From the NCBI GenBank assembly GCA_041686935.1, contig JAWLCW010000001.1, positions 434,001 to 498,000 on the forward strand: 64,000 nucleotides of DNA, written 5' to 3'. This document shows, in pieces, positions 45,177 to 53,952 of this stretch (the stretch's first letter is position 1; every line of letters begins with the position of its first letter). A program made the translations under genes and the position numbers. The DNA is from Mariniphaga sp041686935. Its GTDB lineage: Bacteria > Bacteroidota > Bacteroidia > Bacteroidales > Prolixibacteraceae. The notes under the pieces are model-generated. The model was not told where the DNA came from. It was given only the letters and a program-made list of their open reading frames with translations, and did no database searches.

Positions 45177-46651
45177 TTTTTGAGCAGTTTATTTATCCAT
45201 TTTATTTTCATCTGCTCCACATCCTCCGAAATTTTTAAGCCCACGGTTAGCGCAGCAAAAATTATTGTGAACAAGGTACTTCGCAAAAAAATGTCGGGTA
45301 AAAGCTGAACCTGGGGTATTAAATTGGAAACAAGAACTGAAAAAACAAAAACAAACCCGGCAACCAGAATTTTTCTGTCAAAAGGCTGCATGTTATATTT
45401 CAGTTTTAAAAAGAGAAAACGCATAAAGTTATTTGCCGTTATGGAAGCAGCTATGGCGACGGCGGCGCCGGTTATGCCCCACAACGGAACAAGTATGAAC
45501 ATGGTTGCTACCACCAGTATAATTAATATCAGAATAAAATAAAGGGCTACCCTGTAATGTTTTGAAAAGGCGATAATTTGCGCATTTGCGCCGGTCATCA
45601 TGTCAACCAGGTAACCAAGTCCGATAAAAAAAACTACCCATTTCGCCCCTTCGTAGTCGGGACCGAGAATAACCAGAATGTTGTCGATGTTTATCCAGAT
45701 ACCACCGAATAAAAAAGCACCAATGATAAACTGGTTCAGGCAACTTCGGCGGTAGATGTCAGCAATGTAGCCCAGATCTTTGCGTTTAAAGGCATCTGCA
45801 ATCAGGGTGCCTGAAATGCGCAGCAAGGTACGCGACGGAATGATTACCAGTGTTCCAAAAAAGAAAGCAATTGTATATACGCCTGTTTGGCTTAACCCCA
45901 GCATTTGATTTATAAGAATTTTATCGATATTAAAAACAATGTTGCTTCCAAGTCCGGTTAAAATGCTGAATAATCCCACACTAATCATCTCTTTTCGTAA
46001 AGTGGGTTTTACGAATTGCAGTTGCGGCCTGAAACTAATTTCTTTTTTCATCAGGAGGTAAACAAAAATAATTACTCCCTTGGCACTTACTAAAGCAGCA
46101 TAAGCCAATATTAGCTGGTGGATGTTAATAAACCGGAAAACAAAAAGTAGAGTTGCCAGTAAAATCAACAATCGTTGCAAAAATTCCTGTAAAAATGTAC
46201 CGAATACGGCATCATACAGTAGTTTATTAAACACATCGAGCTGAGTGAAAAGCAGGGTAAAAAAGGTTAGGGGAATCAGCAAATACAGGTAATCGGCAAA
46301 CAGTTTCGATTTTTCAAGATTGCTTTCTACAAGCCACGAATTCATAAACCAAAACAATATCAGAAAAAGGGAAAATCCCAGAAACATTACTGCAAAAGCG
46401 ATAAAAAGGTACCCATTGTGATTGTTTTCCTTGTTTCTGAACCAGGGGAAAAGACGACCGGTAATCCCCTGAAAACCAAGGGAAGATAACTGGGCAAACA
46501 GCACCGACCAGGCCAGCAGTAAACTGAATAATCCAATGGTATCAGTAGTCAGGTAATTTGGAAAAAGATAAGCTGTGGTGATAAATCCTATACCCACACC
46601 CAAATAAGACCAAATGCTTCCTTTGATGCTTTGTTTAATGATTATTCCCAT
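45173..46651 (-). CDS. Wzx-like polysaccharide flippase (MOP superfamily)
   Basis: This 492-residue integral membrane protein has 12-14 hydrophobic helices and begins IIKQSIKGSIWSYLGVGIG, a typical start of MOP/MVF-family oligosaccharide flippases. It should move lipid-linked oligosaccharide units across the inner membrane for O-antigen or capsule assembly. It is divergent from the YfhO-like gene, with a 64-bp spacer, and convergent with the methyltransferase gene. Confidence 0.87.
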   Translation of the reverse strand: MGIIIKQSIKGSIWSYLGVGIGFITTAYLFPNYLTTDTIGLFSLLLAWSVLFAQLSSLGFQGITGRLFPWFRNKENNHNGYLFIAFAVMFLGFSLFLILFWFMNSWLVESNLEKSKLFADYLYLLIPLTFFTLLFTQLDVFNKLLYDAVFGTFLQEFLQRLLILLATLLFVFRFINIHQLILAYAALVSAKGVIIFVYLLMKKEISFRPQLQFVKPTLRKEMISVGLFSILTGLGSNIVFNIDKILINQMLGLSQTGVYTIAFFFGTLVIIPSRTLLRISGTLIADAFKRKDLGYIADIYRRSCLNQFIIGAFLFGGIWINIDNILVILGPDYEGAKWVVFFIGLGYLVDMMTGANAQIIAFSKHYRVALYFILILIILVVATMFILVPLWGITGAAVAIAASITANNFMRFLFLKLKYNMQPFDRKILVAGFVFVFSVLVSNLIPQVQLLPDIFLRSTLFTIIFAALTVGLKISEDVEQMKIKWINKLLKN

Positions 46652-46678
46652 TTATATAGCTTAAGCGTAATAAATATT

Positions 46679-46686
46679 TATTTTTG
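46679..46686 (+). promoter_or_regulatory. -7-like box upstream of the YfhO-like gene
   Basis: TATTTTTG fits TAnnTTTG, 29 bp before the ATG at 46716. Confidence 0.42.
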
Positions 46687-46715
46687 TTCAGAACTTTTTG
46701 AAATTCATTATAACT

Positions 46716-49184
46716 ATGGCAAAGATAACCGGCTTCCGTAATATTTTTATCAATATCGGAATTATCCTGTTTTTTATTGTTTTGGCTTACGCTTACATGT
46801 TTCCGCTTCTTGAAGGGAGAACGCTTGAGATGGACGACATCATGCATTTTAAGGGCATGTCGAAAGAACTGGCTGATTACCGGGAGGCAACCGGTGAAGA
46901 AGCAATCTGGACCAACAGCATGTTTGGCGGAATGCCCGGGTATTTGATATCAGTGCTTTATCCGGGAAATTTAAGCAGCCACATTACCGGAAGTATTAGG
47001 AAAATATTTTCCATTGCTTCATTTCTTATTTTGTATATGATCGGGTTTTTTATATTATTATCAAGTCTGAAAATCAACCGCTGGCTATGTGTTGCAGGAG
47101 CTGTTGCATTTGCGTTCACATCTTATTTTCTGATTATTTTAAATGCCGGTCACATGACAAAAGCCAATGCCATTGCGTGGCTTGGGCCTGTACTTGCAGG
47201 TGTTTTGTTGGCTTTTCGTGGAAAACATCTTGCCGGAAGTTTGTTGTTTGCCGTTGCATTTTCGCTGGAACTGGTTTCAAATCACCTGCAGATTACTTAC
47301 TATGGGTTTTTGATGATTGCCATTTTAGGATTGGTAGAATTGATTTTTGCCATTCGTGAAAAAACATTTCCATCGTTTTTTAAGGCTGTTTTATTTCTGT
47401 TTGCAGGCGCTGTTATCGCTTTGGGTATGAATTTTTCGAGACTTTATACCACCTGGGAATACTCCAAAGATACCATCCGCGGGCCTTCGGAACTGACATC
47501 AAACGACGAAAACAGAACCAGTGGTTTAGATAAAGACTACGTGGTGCAATGGAGCTACGGAATAGACGAAACGCTGACTCTGCTCATTCCAAACTTTAAA
47601 GGTGGGGGCAGTCAAATCCATCCAGGTATTGATTCTGAAAGTTACCGGGCTTTGCAACGTCAGGGAGTTCAGAACCCACGGCAAACCATTCAGGCGGTTA
47701 GCATGTATCATGGCGATCAGCCCGGAACTTCGGGGCCGGTTTACGTGGGCGCCATTGTGGTTTTCCTTTTTGTGCTTGGTTTGTTTGTGGTGAAAGGAAG
47801 AATGAAGTGGTGGCTTCTTTCAGCCACTATAGTTTCTGTTGTATTGTCCTGGGGCGGAAACATCATGTGGCTTACCAGTTTTCTGCTCGACTACCTGCCG
47901 TTTTACAACAAATTCAGGGCGCCCAGCATGACACTGGTAATTGCTGAATTTACCATGCCGCTTCTGGGAATTATCGCCTTAAACGATATTCTGGCCGGCA
48001 AAGTGGATAAAAAAATCTGGCTGAACGGGTTGAAATGGTCGGTTATTGCTACCGGCGGACTTTCATTGCTTTTTGCCATTCTTCCGGGAATTTCGGGCAG
48101 TTTTACCAATGCCACAGATGCCATGCGTTTTCCCGACTGGCTGATGGAAAGTGTGATTGCCGACCGGAAGTCCATGTTCAGGGCAGATGCTTTCCGTTCG
48201 TTTTTGTTTATTGCCATGGCTGCCGGAGTTTTGTACTTATGGCACATCAAAAGAATTAAAACGACGCCATTTATTGCCATTCTGGGAGTTCTCATTTTAG
48301 TTGATTTGTGGACGGTGGACAAACGCTACCTCAACAACGATCACTTTGTCCCAGCCCGCCAGGCTGAAGATCCGTTTCCAATGATGCCAGCCGATCAGGC
48401 CATTTTGGCTGATAACGATTTGTATTACCGTGTTTTGCCTTTGCAAAATCCGTTTCAGGATGCACGGGCGTCATACTATCATAAAAATGTGGGTGGATAC
48501 CACGCAGCCAAACTTCGCCGGTACCAGGAAATTATCGAACATCATTTGCAGCCCGAAATGCAACGCATGGTAAACGGATTGCAGGCAGGTTCATCACTCG
48601 ATTCGTTTTTCAGGCAGTTGCCGGTTATAAATATGCTCAACACCCGCTACCTGATTTTCGACCTGAATCAGGCGCCTCTGCGTAATCCGCATCCGCTGGG
48701 AAATGCCTGGTTTGTTTCCGATTTTAAAATGGTTGGAAATGCCGACGATGAAATTAAAGCCATGGAAAGTTTCGACCCTGCGGAAACGGCTGTTGTTGAC
48801 CAACGATTTATTGAGCATGTTCAAGGAATTACTGTGGCTAAAGACAGGGTTGGAAAAATTGAATTAACTGAATACCAGCCCAATTACCTGAAATATAATT
48901 ATAATGCCACAAGCGACCAGTTTACCGTTTTTTCAGACATCTACTACGATAAAGGATGGAATGCTTACATTGATGGCGAACCGGTTCCCCATTTCAGGTC
49001 GAATTACGTCTTGCGCGCCATGATTATTCCGGCTGGCCAGCATACTGTTGAATTCAAGTTTGAGCCGAAATCGTATTACATGGGAAATAAAGTTTCATTA
49101 GCCAGTTCTATATTGTTGATTTTGGCCATAGCTGGTTACGGTTTTATGCAATTCCGGAAGCGAAAAATTCAACCCGAAAAATAA
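46716..49184 (+). CDS. YfhO-like large membrane protein
   Basis: This 822-residue protein has about twelve hydrophobic helices in the first 560 residues (for example IFINIGIILFFIVLAYAYMFPLL, ALNDILAGK) and a C-terminal soluble domain (TEYQPNYLKYNYNATSDQF, FSDIYYDKGWNAYIDG). That terminal motif is the hallmark of the bacterial YfhO family, implicated in glycosylation of surface polymers in Firmicutes. Here it may act as a membrane glycosyltransferase-like protein; this is family-based inference. A TTG 18 bp upstream is an alternative start but ATG at 46716 gives a normal N-terminus. Confidence 0.86.
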   Translation: MAKITGFRNIFINIGIILFFIVLAYAYMFPLLEGRTLEMDDIMHFKGMSKELADYREATGEEAIWTNSMFGGMPGYLISVLYPGNLSSHITGSIRKIFSIASFLILYMIGFFILLSSLKINRWLCVAGAVAFAFTSYFLIILNAGHMTKANAIAWLGPVLAGVLLAFRGKHLAGSLLFAVAFSLELVSNHLQITYYGFLMIAILGLVELIFAIREKTFPSFFKAVLFLFAGAVIALGMNFSRLYTTWEYSKDTIRGPSELTSNDENRTSGLDKDYVVQWSYGIDETLTLLIPNFKGGGSQIHPGIDSESYRALQRQGVQNPRQTIQAVSMYHGDQPGTSGPVYVGAIVVFLFVLGLFVVKGRMKWWLLSATIVSVVLSWGGNIMWLTSFLLDYLPFYNKFRAPSMTLVIAEFTMPLLGIIALNDILAGKVDKKIWLNGLKWSVIATGGLSLLFAILPGISGSFTNATDAMRFPDWLMESVIADRKSMFRADAFRSFLFIAMAAGVLYLWHIKRIKTTPFIAILGVLILVDLWTVDKRYLNNDHFVPARQAEDPFPMMPADQAILADNDLYYRVLPLQNPFQDARASYYHKNVGGYHAAKLRRYQEIIEHHLQPEMQRMVNGLQAGSSLDSFFRQLPVINMLNTRYLIFDLNQAPLRNPHPLGNAWFVSDFKMVGNADDEIKAMESFDPAETAVVDQRFIEHVQGITVAKDRVGKIELTEYQPNYLKYNYNATSDQFTVFSDIYYDKGWNAYIDGEPVPHFRSNYVLRAMIIPAGQHTVEFKFEPKSYYMGNKVSLASSILLILAIAGYGFMQFRKRKIQPEK

Positions 49185-49185
49185 A

Positions 49186-49713
49186 ATGGGGATGAAATCG
49201 CGTTTGCCGGCCGGTTTTTTTCAGCGTGATGTTTTAGAGGTTGCTCCTGAATTGCTGGGAAAAATTCTCGTTCGTAAGTTTGATGATGGCTATTTGCATC
49301 GCTTCATCATCACCGAGGTGGAAGCATACAGCGGCGATGGTGATCGTGCATGCCACGCCAGCAAAGGCAAAACATCGCGGACCGAAGTGATGTTCCGCGA
49401 GGGCGGTTTGGTTTACGTTTACCTTGTTTACGGAATTCACTGGTTGCTGAATATTGTGACCGGGGAGGAAGGCGATGCATCAGCAGTGTTGATTCGCGGA
49501 CTGCAAGATATCGATGGTCCAGGACGGGTGGGCAAGGCACTTCGTTTGGACAAATCATTTTACGGCGAAAACCTGTTCACTTCAAACAGAATATGGGTTG
49601 AAGAATCAGAACAGCAAGTGGAATTTACCACTTCCCCGCGAGTAGGTATTCATTATGCAGGAGAGCCCTGGGTAAGTAAACCCTGGAGATATCTTCTTAT
49701 TTCTCCAGAATAA
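49186..49713 (+). CDS. DNA-3-methyladenine glycosylase (AAG/Mpg family)
   Basis: This 175-residue protein matches the AAG/MPG family: N-terminal FFQRDVLEVAPELLGKILVR, the active-site motif EVEAY at residues 44-48, then DRACHASKGKTSRTEVMF, VYLVYGIHWLLNIV and AVLIRG. It excises alkylated purines such as 3-methyladenine, starting base-excision repair. It starts 1 bp after the YfhO-like stop and overlaps the convergent transporter gene by 17 bp. Confidence 0.93.
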   Translation: MGMKSRLPAGFFQRDVLEVAPELLGKILVRKFDDGYLHRFIITEVEAYSGDGDRACHASKGKTSRTEVMFREGGLVYVYLVYGIHWLLNIVTGEEGDASAVLIRGLQDIDGPGRVGKALRLDKSFYGENLFTSNRIWVEESEQQVEFTTSPRVGIHYAGEPWVSKPWRYLLISPE

Positions 49714-51142
49714 ACTGGTTGTATATCCAAAGTAAAATCACTGCCGAAACAGCAACTCCGGAATATACATACCAGATATTTGAAGGGTTATAAGTTGTCC
49801 ATAAAAATTGAATAAGTTCCGGTGTGGTCATTCCCATTTTTTCTGCTGCTGTAGCAATAAAATCATTTTTACTGAACGTATCAGAAATTTCGGGGATGGA
49901 TAAACCACGTTTGGCCACCTCCAGTTTTAGTAAAGAAATATCATCGGCAATGCGTTCATAAACGCCGCCTGAAAGCCAGCCGGCCAACTGATGCCCGGCA
50001 GCAATGGGAAGGAAAGAGGTTCCCATGTATAATGCTTTTTGATCTTCGGGAGCAATGCGGCCTACATATTCGGTGAATTTTGGAGAACTGGCCATTTCTC
50101 CTAAAGCAAAAACCAGTATTCCCAACAGAATCAACCAGCTGTTTTGGTTCGAGAACATCAGTCCCAGTCCTCCTGCCAGTACCAATATTCCACCCATCAT
50201 GGCAGCCAGCGGACGGAAACGCATTACAAAAGCTGAAACAATTAACTGAAAAAGAATAATGAAAAAGGCGTCCATACTCCCAAGGGTTACAGCCGTTATG
50301 GTTCCTTCAGGTGTTCCAATTGCCTCGGCCAGCCATGGCCAGATTGAATGAATACCATCATACAAAGCAGAAGTATCAACCCACTGGTCAACAAAAACAG
50401 GGAAGGAATAGTACAGTTGGTTAAACGCAGTCCAAAAAAGAATCATAATAATCAGAAATAAAACATACTTCCAGTTTTGAAGCGTAATACCAATATTTAC
50501 AAAGGCATTTCCAATGCTTTTCAACAGCGAGGTTCCTTTTTCCTTAACTACAGGTTCGCGGAAGAAAAATGCAGTAATAAAATAATTGATTCCCATGGTG
50601 ATGATGGACATGTAGAACACAAAATCCCATGATTTCTGCATGAGTACACCGGCAATAAACGGCCCGATGAACCCGCCAATGTTAACCATCAGGTAAAAAA
50701 TTCCAAACCCTATTGATGAAGTTTCAGCAGTGGTGTTCCGTGCAATCATAGCCGATATGATAGGCTTGAACAGCGCACCGCCAATGCAGGTCCAGATAAA
50801 AGCAAAAAACATCCAGCCGAACGTTTCAAAACTTCCAATCATATAAAAACCGGTAATATAAACCGTGAATGAGAGGAACAGAATGCGTTTGTAACCTACT
50901 TTATCGGCAATGGCGCCGGTTATTACCGGTAAAAAATAGAGCAGCATTGAGCCGGTTCCCATAATAATACCCTTCTGTGCCTGGGTGAGTCCCAGTGCGC
51001 CGGTGTCTTTTGAATTTACCAGGTAAAGCGCAAATGCCATATAAAAACCGTACCATGCCCAACGTTCAAAAAGTTCGATAACATTGGCTGCCCAAAACGT
51101 AGCGTTGTATTTTTTAATAACCGATACAAATCCCATTGCCAT
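49697..51142 (-). CDS. MFS transporter, POT/PTR-like
   Basis: This 481-residue protein has about twelve to fourteen hydrophobic helices. The N-terminal motif NVIELFERWAWYGFYMAFALY resembles the E-x-x-E-R-F-x-Y-Y-G signature of proton-dependent oligopeptide transporters, followed by GTGSMLLYFLPVITGAIAD. A peptide or related small substrate is likely, driven by protons, but the first Glu/Arg motif is only partly canonical. It overlaps the convergent glycosylase gene by 17 bp. ATG at 51136 is an equally good start. Confidence 0.82.
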   Translation of the reverse strand: MAMGFVSVIKKYNATFWAANVIELFERWAWYGFYMAFALYLVNSKDTGALGLTQAQKGIIMGTGSMLLYFLPVITGAIADKVGYKRILFLSFTVYITGFYMIGSFETFGWMFFAFIWTCIGGALFKPIISAMIARNTTAETSSIGFGIFYLMVNIGGFIGPFIAGVLMQKSWDFVFYMSIITMGINYFITAFFFREPVVKEKGTSLLKSIGNAFVNIGITLQNWKYVLFLIIMILFWTAFNQLYYSFPVFVDQWVDTSALYDGIHSIWPWLAEAIGTPEGTITAVTLGSMDAFFIILFQLIVSAFVMRFRPLAAMMGGILVLAGGLGLMFSNQNSWLILLGILVFALGEMASSPKFTEYVGRIAPEDQKALYMGTSFLPIAAGHQLAGWLSGGVYERIADDISLLKLEVAKRGLSIPEISDTFSKNDFIATAAEKMGMTTPELIQFLWTTYNPSNIWYVYSGVAVSAVILLWIYNQFILEK

Positions 51143-51254
51143 TCATTTTAAAAATTGAAGCGCGGAAGATAATAAATAAAGGTAAAACAGAAAAGCAGGA
51201 AAAATTGTCTTCAGTAAAACAAAAAACTCGATATGCTTGTAATACGAGACTGGA

Positions 51255-51755
51255 TTACGATAATTTGAAATCTTCGAGGAAAATGGTCATTAAAATAATA
51301 ATCATAATAATTAAAAACAGCATAATAAAGAAACCAACTACGCCAATCTGGAATCCTTTTTTTACTTTATAGGAGCGGGTAGTCGAAATTAAATATTCAA
51401 TGGAATGTAGCAGGTTTTGGGGCGCTTTTTCATTTTTTACAATATAATCGGCTGCACCCTTTCTCATAATATTTACAGCTACTTCCACATCATTTTGTCC
51501 GCTTAAAAAGATAAAATCAATTTCCGGGTGGTCCAGTTGAATTTTCTTCATAAGTTCAAGTCCCGTAATTCCTTCAAAAGAATAATCCAAAACGATTATA
51601 TCGGGTTTTTCGTGGATAGACTTCAGGCATTCTTCGCCGTTTTTAAATGTTTTCAGATTTGTAAACTTTTTTTGCTGAAGATAACCAACGATTAAATCTT
51701 TGTAAATAACGCTATCCTGAACAATGAAGATAAGCGGATTCTTTGTTTTTTGCAT
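51255..51755 (-). CDS. Receiver-domain protein with C-terminal membrane anchor
   Basis: This 166-residue protein begins with a CheY-like receiver domain: phosphoacceptor Asp57 (IIVLDYSFEG), Ser85 (FLSGQND) and Lys107 (YIVKNE). The acidic pair at the start of the domain is reduced to one (FIVQDS), which may weaken Mg binding. After the receiver there is a short basic linker and one long hydrophobic helix at about 135-160, ending in a charged tail. No output domain is present. A receiver tethered by a C-terminal tail is unusual; it could act as a phosphate sink or membrane-localised partner. The start at 51755 removes a non-conserved extension. Confidence 0.82.
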   Translation of the reverse strand: MQKTKNPLIFIVQDSVIYKDLIVGYLQQKKFTNLKTFKNGEECLKSIHEKPDIIVLDYSFEGITGLELMKKIQLDHPEIDFIFLSGQNDVEVAVNIMRKGAADYIVKNEKAPQNLLHSIEYLISTTRSYKVKKGFQIGVVGFFIMLFLIIMIIILMTIFLEDFKLS

Positions 51756-51810
51756 AGCAGCCTGATTAATAATTGACGCACATAAAAATACCACAAAATA
51801 TTTCAGAAAT

Positions 51811-51818
51811 CAAACATA
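51811..51818 (-). promoter_or_regulatory. -7-like box for the membrane receiver gene
   Basis: TATGTTTG on the minus strand fits TAnnTTTG, about 55 bp before the start at 51755. Confidence 0.4.
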
Positions 51819-51882
51819 CAGAAAATTATACTTTGATAAAACGGAATTGCTGACTTATTTGATATGTTGTGTATAAATATTT

Positions 51883-53841
51883 TTATGGTCTCATGGGTTG
51901 CATGGAGCCGGGAGAGGTCGCGCCTGGCTGAAACATATTGTCCTGTTGTTGTCCTGTATTAAACTGTTGCTCCCTTTCTTGTCTGGCTTTTTCTTCGGCC
52001 TCTTTTCTCAACTGTTCTTCCAGTTCCCTGTCTCTGATGTCTTTTGTATAGGTTGGATCTGGTTCGAGGTACCATTTCAGATTATTGTCCCAGTTTGACC
52101 GCACTTTTATTACTTCATTAATATAGGCCACTCCTTCGGGCTGCCGGGTATCCTGAAAGCTACCGGTATCCCATTTCCCGTTTTCATTTTCATCGAATAT
52201 TACTTTTATCCGGTATTTTTCAGGTGCAAGAAAATCAAACACAACCGTTTGATTTTCATTAACTGTTTTTTCCTGAATAACTCCTTCGCTCTCATTGTTT
52301 TCAAGCAGTTGAACCAGTACCTGACCTTCAACACCAGTTAATGCAAGGTTAATGGTTCCGTAATAATCTTCAGATCGGGTTCTGAATGTGGAATTCAGTT
52401 TTCTACTTGTAATTCCGTAAATATTTTCACAGGCGGCGGAATCAATTTCAAGAGTATAACTTGTTTCTCCTTGCCAATTGTATGAAAGCCTGTAGGTACG
52501 CCAAACCATCGTATCTTGTGTAAACTGAACCGGCAGGGGTTTTTTAAGTGTATCATTTGAATGGTAAACAATAAACGCTGAAGGATCGATATATTTTACC
52601 GGTTGAGGCGAAGCAAGTACAATATCTTTATTCAAATCGAATCCTGAAGTGCTAAGATTGGTAATCCAGTTAAACTGAGGAACTTGTGGAGGTCCTTCTT
52701 CGTCCTCGTCTCTGGTTCTTCTTCGGCGCCTGGAATCATCTTCCCTTTCAGTAAACTGCATGTCAATCGTATCTTTTTGCAAAACAAGCTGACTTAGTGT
52801 ATCGAGCTGATAATAAGATAATTCCATGCGTATATTTTCCTGTGCAGCAAGAAGGGTATCGGCAATCCATAATGTAAGTGAATCGTATTCCAGGTTGGGT
52901 TCCAGCACAAACCAATCAGGCACAATCGTATCAACAAGTTGAATATGAAATGTATCGCTAACCGGTTCATTGAAAACAAAAGTACATTGGTAGCGGGAAT
53001 CTCTAACTGATGTTTTCAGGTATTGCTCAAATATCTTTTCAGTGAAATGCCTTAGATATATTGGTTCGGGAAGAAAATGTATATGGCCTGCAATAAGAAG
53101 GGAATCGGCCCCCGAAGCAACGGTATCGGCCTCAGCATGGTAATGAGCCGTGGGAACAATCAGCGTATCGTGAAATGCAATTTCTTCTGCTCCTTCGTTA
53201 TAGCGTAAATCATTATTTGCATCATTAATTGAAAAAATGTGGTATTTCCCTTCTGCAATATTGTCGAATAAATACAGCCCGTCATCATCGGTACGTGCCA
53301 CATAATCAGGTCTGAGCGTGTAAATTGCAGAATCGTGCAGGTTTTTGTGCAACATAACCAGTGTGCTTGTTACCGGTTCCAGGTTGAACGCGTTCATAAC
53401 TCTGCCTGCTACCCTTAAAGTATCAAGCTGATTGTATGTACTAAATGAAAAACGAAGGTTTTCCAAAGGGTTTCGTTCGTTGTTGTCAACTATGGAATTT
53501 TTAAAATCAAGAGAATAGGTTACACTGTCACGCAGGTCTTCATTAAACCGGACTATCAATGTTTTCGATTTGGTAAGAATGGTTGGTCGTTTTTCCAACG
53601 GAGGTGAAATGACCAGTATCTCCGAAACCTGATCGGGAATAATAAACTCGTCGAAGGTTAAACGCACTTCATTCCCTTTATAATTAAGGGCTTTGTAATT
53701 TGGATGCGTGCCAACCAACACCGGAGGAATAGTATCTTTCGGCCCGCCTGTGGGCATTCCCTGGTTGGCGCACGACGAAACAATTACAATCCAGGCAAAC
53801 CCTGCAACAATGAAATATGGTAATTTGTCAAGTATTCTCAT
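51883..53841 (-). CDS. Ig-like (SbsA/Big_5-type) lipoprotein
   Basis: This 652-residue lipoprotein has lipobox VSSC followed by ANQGMPTGGPKDTIPPVLV, a typical start of a conserved Bacteroidota lipoprotein family. An Ig-like domain follows (about 35-130; NEVRLTFDEFIIPDQ, LIVRFNEDLRDSVTYSLDF). A second beta domain resembling a carboxypeptidase-regulatory fold comes next (VAGRVMNAFNLEPVTST, DDDGLYLFDNIAEGKYHIF), and the C-terminal tail is low complexity and Gln/Glu-rich. The exact role is unknown; it is probably in the cell envelope, perhaps structural. Confidence 0.8.
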   Translation of the reverse strand: MRILDKLPYFIVAGFAWIVIVSSCANQGMPTGGPKDTIPPVLVGTHPNYKALNYKGNEVRLTFDEFIIPDQVSEILVISPPLEKRPTILTKSKTLIVRFNEDLRDSVTYSLDFKNSIVDNNERNPLENLRFSFSTYNQLDTLRVAGRVMNAFNLEPVTSTLVMLHKNLHDSAIYTLRPDYVARTDDDGLYLFDNIAEGKYHIFSINDANNDLRYNEGAEEIAFHDTLIVPTAHYHAEADTVASGADSLLIAGHIHFLPEPIYLRHFTEKIFEQYLKTSVRDSRYQCTFVFNEPVSDTFHIQLVDTIVPDWFVLEPNLEYDSLTLWIADTLLAAQENIRMELSYYQLDTLSQLVLQKDTIDMQFTEREDDSRRRRRTRDEDEEGPPQVPQFNWITNLSTSGFDLNKDIVLASPQPVKYIDPSAFIVYHSNDTLKKPLPVQFTQDTMVWRTYRLSYNWQGETSYTLEIDSAACENIYGITSRKLNSTFRTRSEDYYGTINLALTGVEGQVLVQLLENNESEGVIQEKTVNENQTVVFDFLAPEKYRIKVIFDENENGKWDTGSFQDTRQPEGVAYINEVIKVRSNWDNNLKWYLEPDPTYTKDIRDRELEEQLRKEAEEKARQEREQQFNTGQQQDNMFQPGATSPGSMQPMRP

Positions 53842-53860
53842 TATTCAAAAAAACGACCCA

Positions 53861-53868
53861 CAAACATA
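53861..53868 (-). promoter_or_regulatory. -7-like box for the Ig-like lipoprotein gene
   Basis: TATGTTTG on the minus strand fits TAnnTTTG, about 20 bp before the start codon at 53841. Confidence 0.42.
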
Positions 53869-53952
53869 CAAATTCCTGCAAATAATGAATGTTAGGAGTT
53901 GTTAATTCTCGTATAATTAAACTAACTTGCCGAAGATTTTAACGAAGAACAA

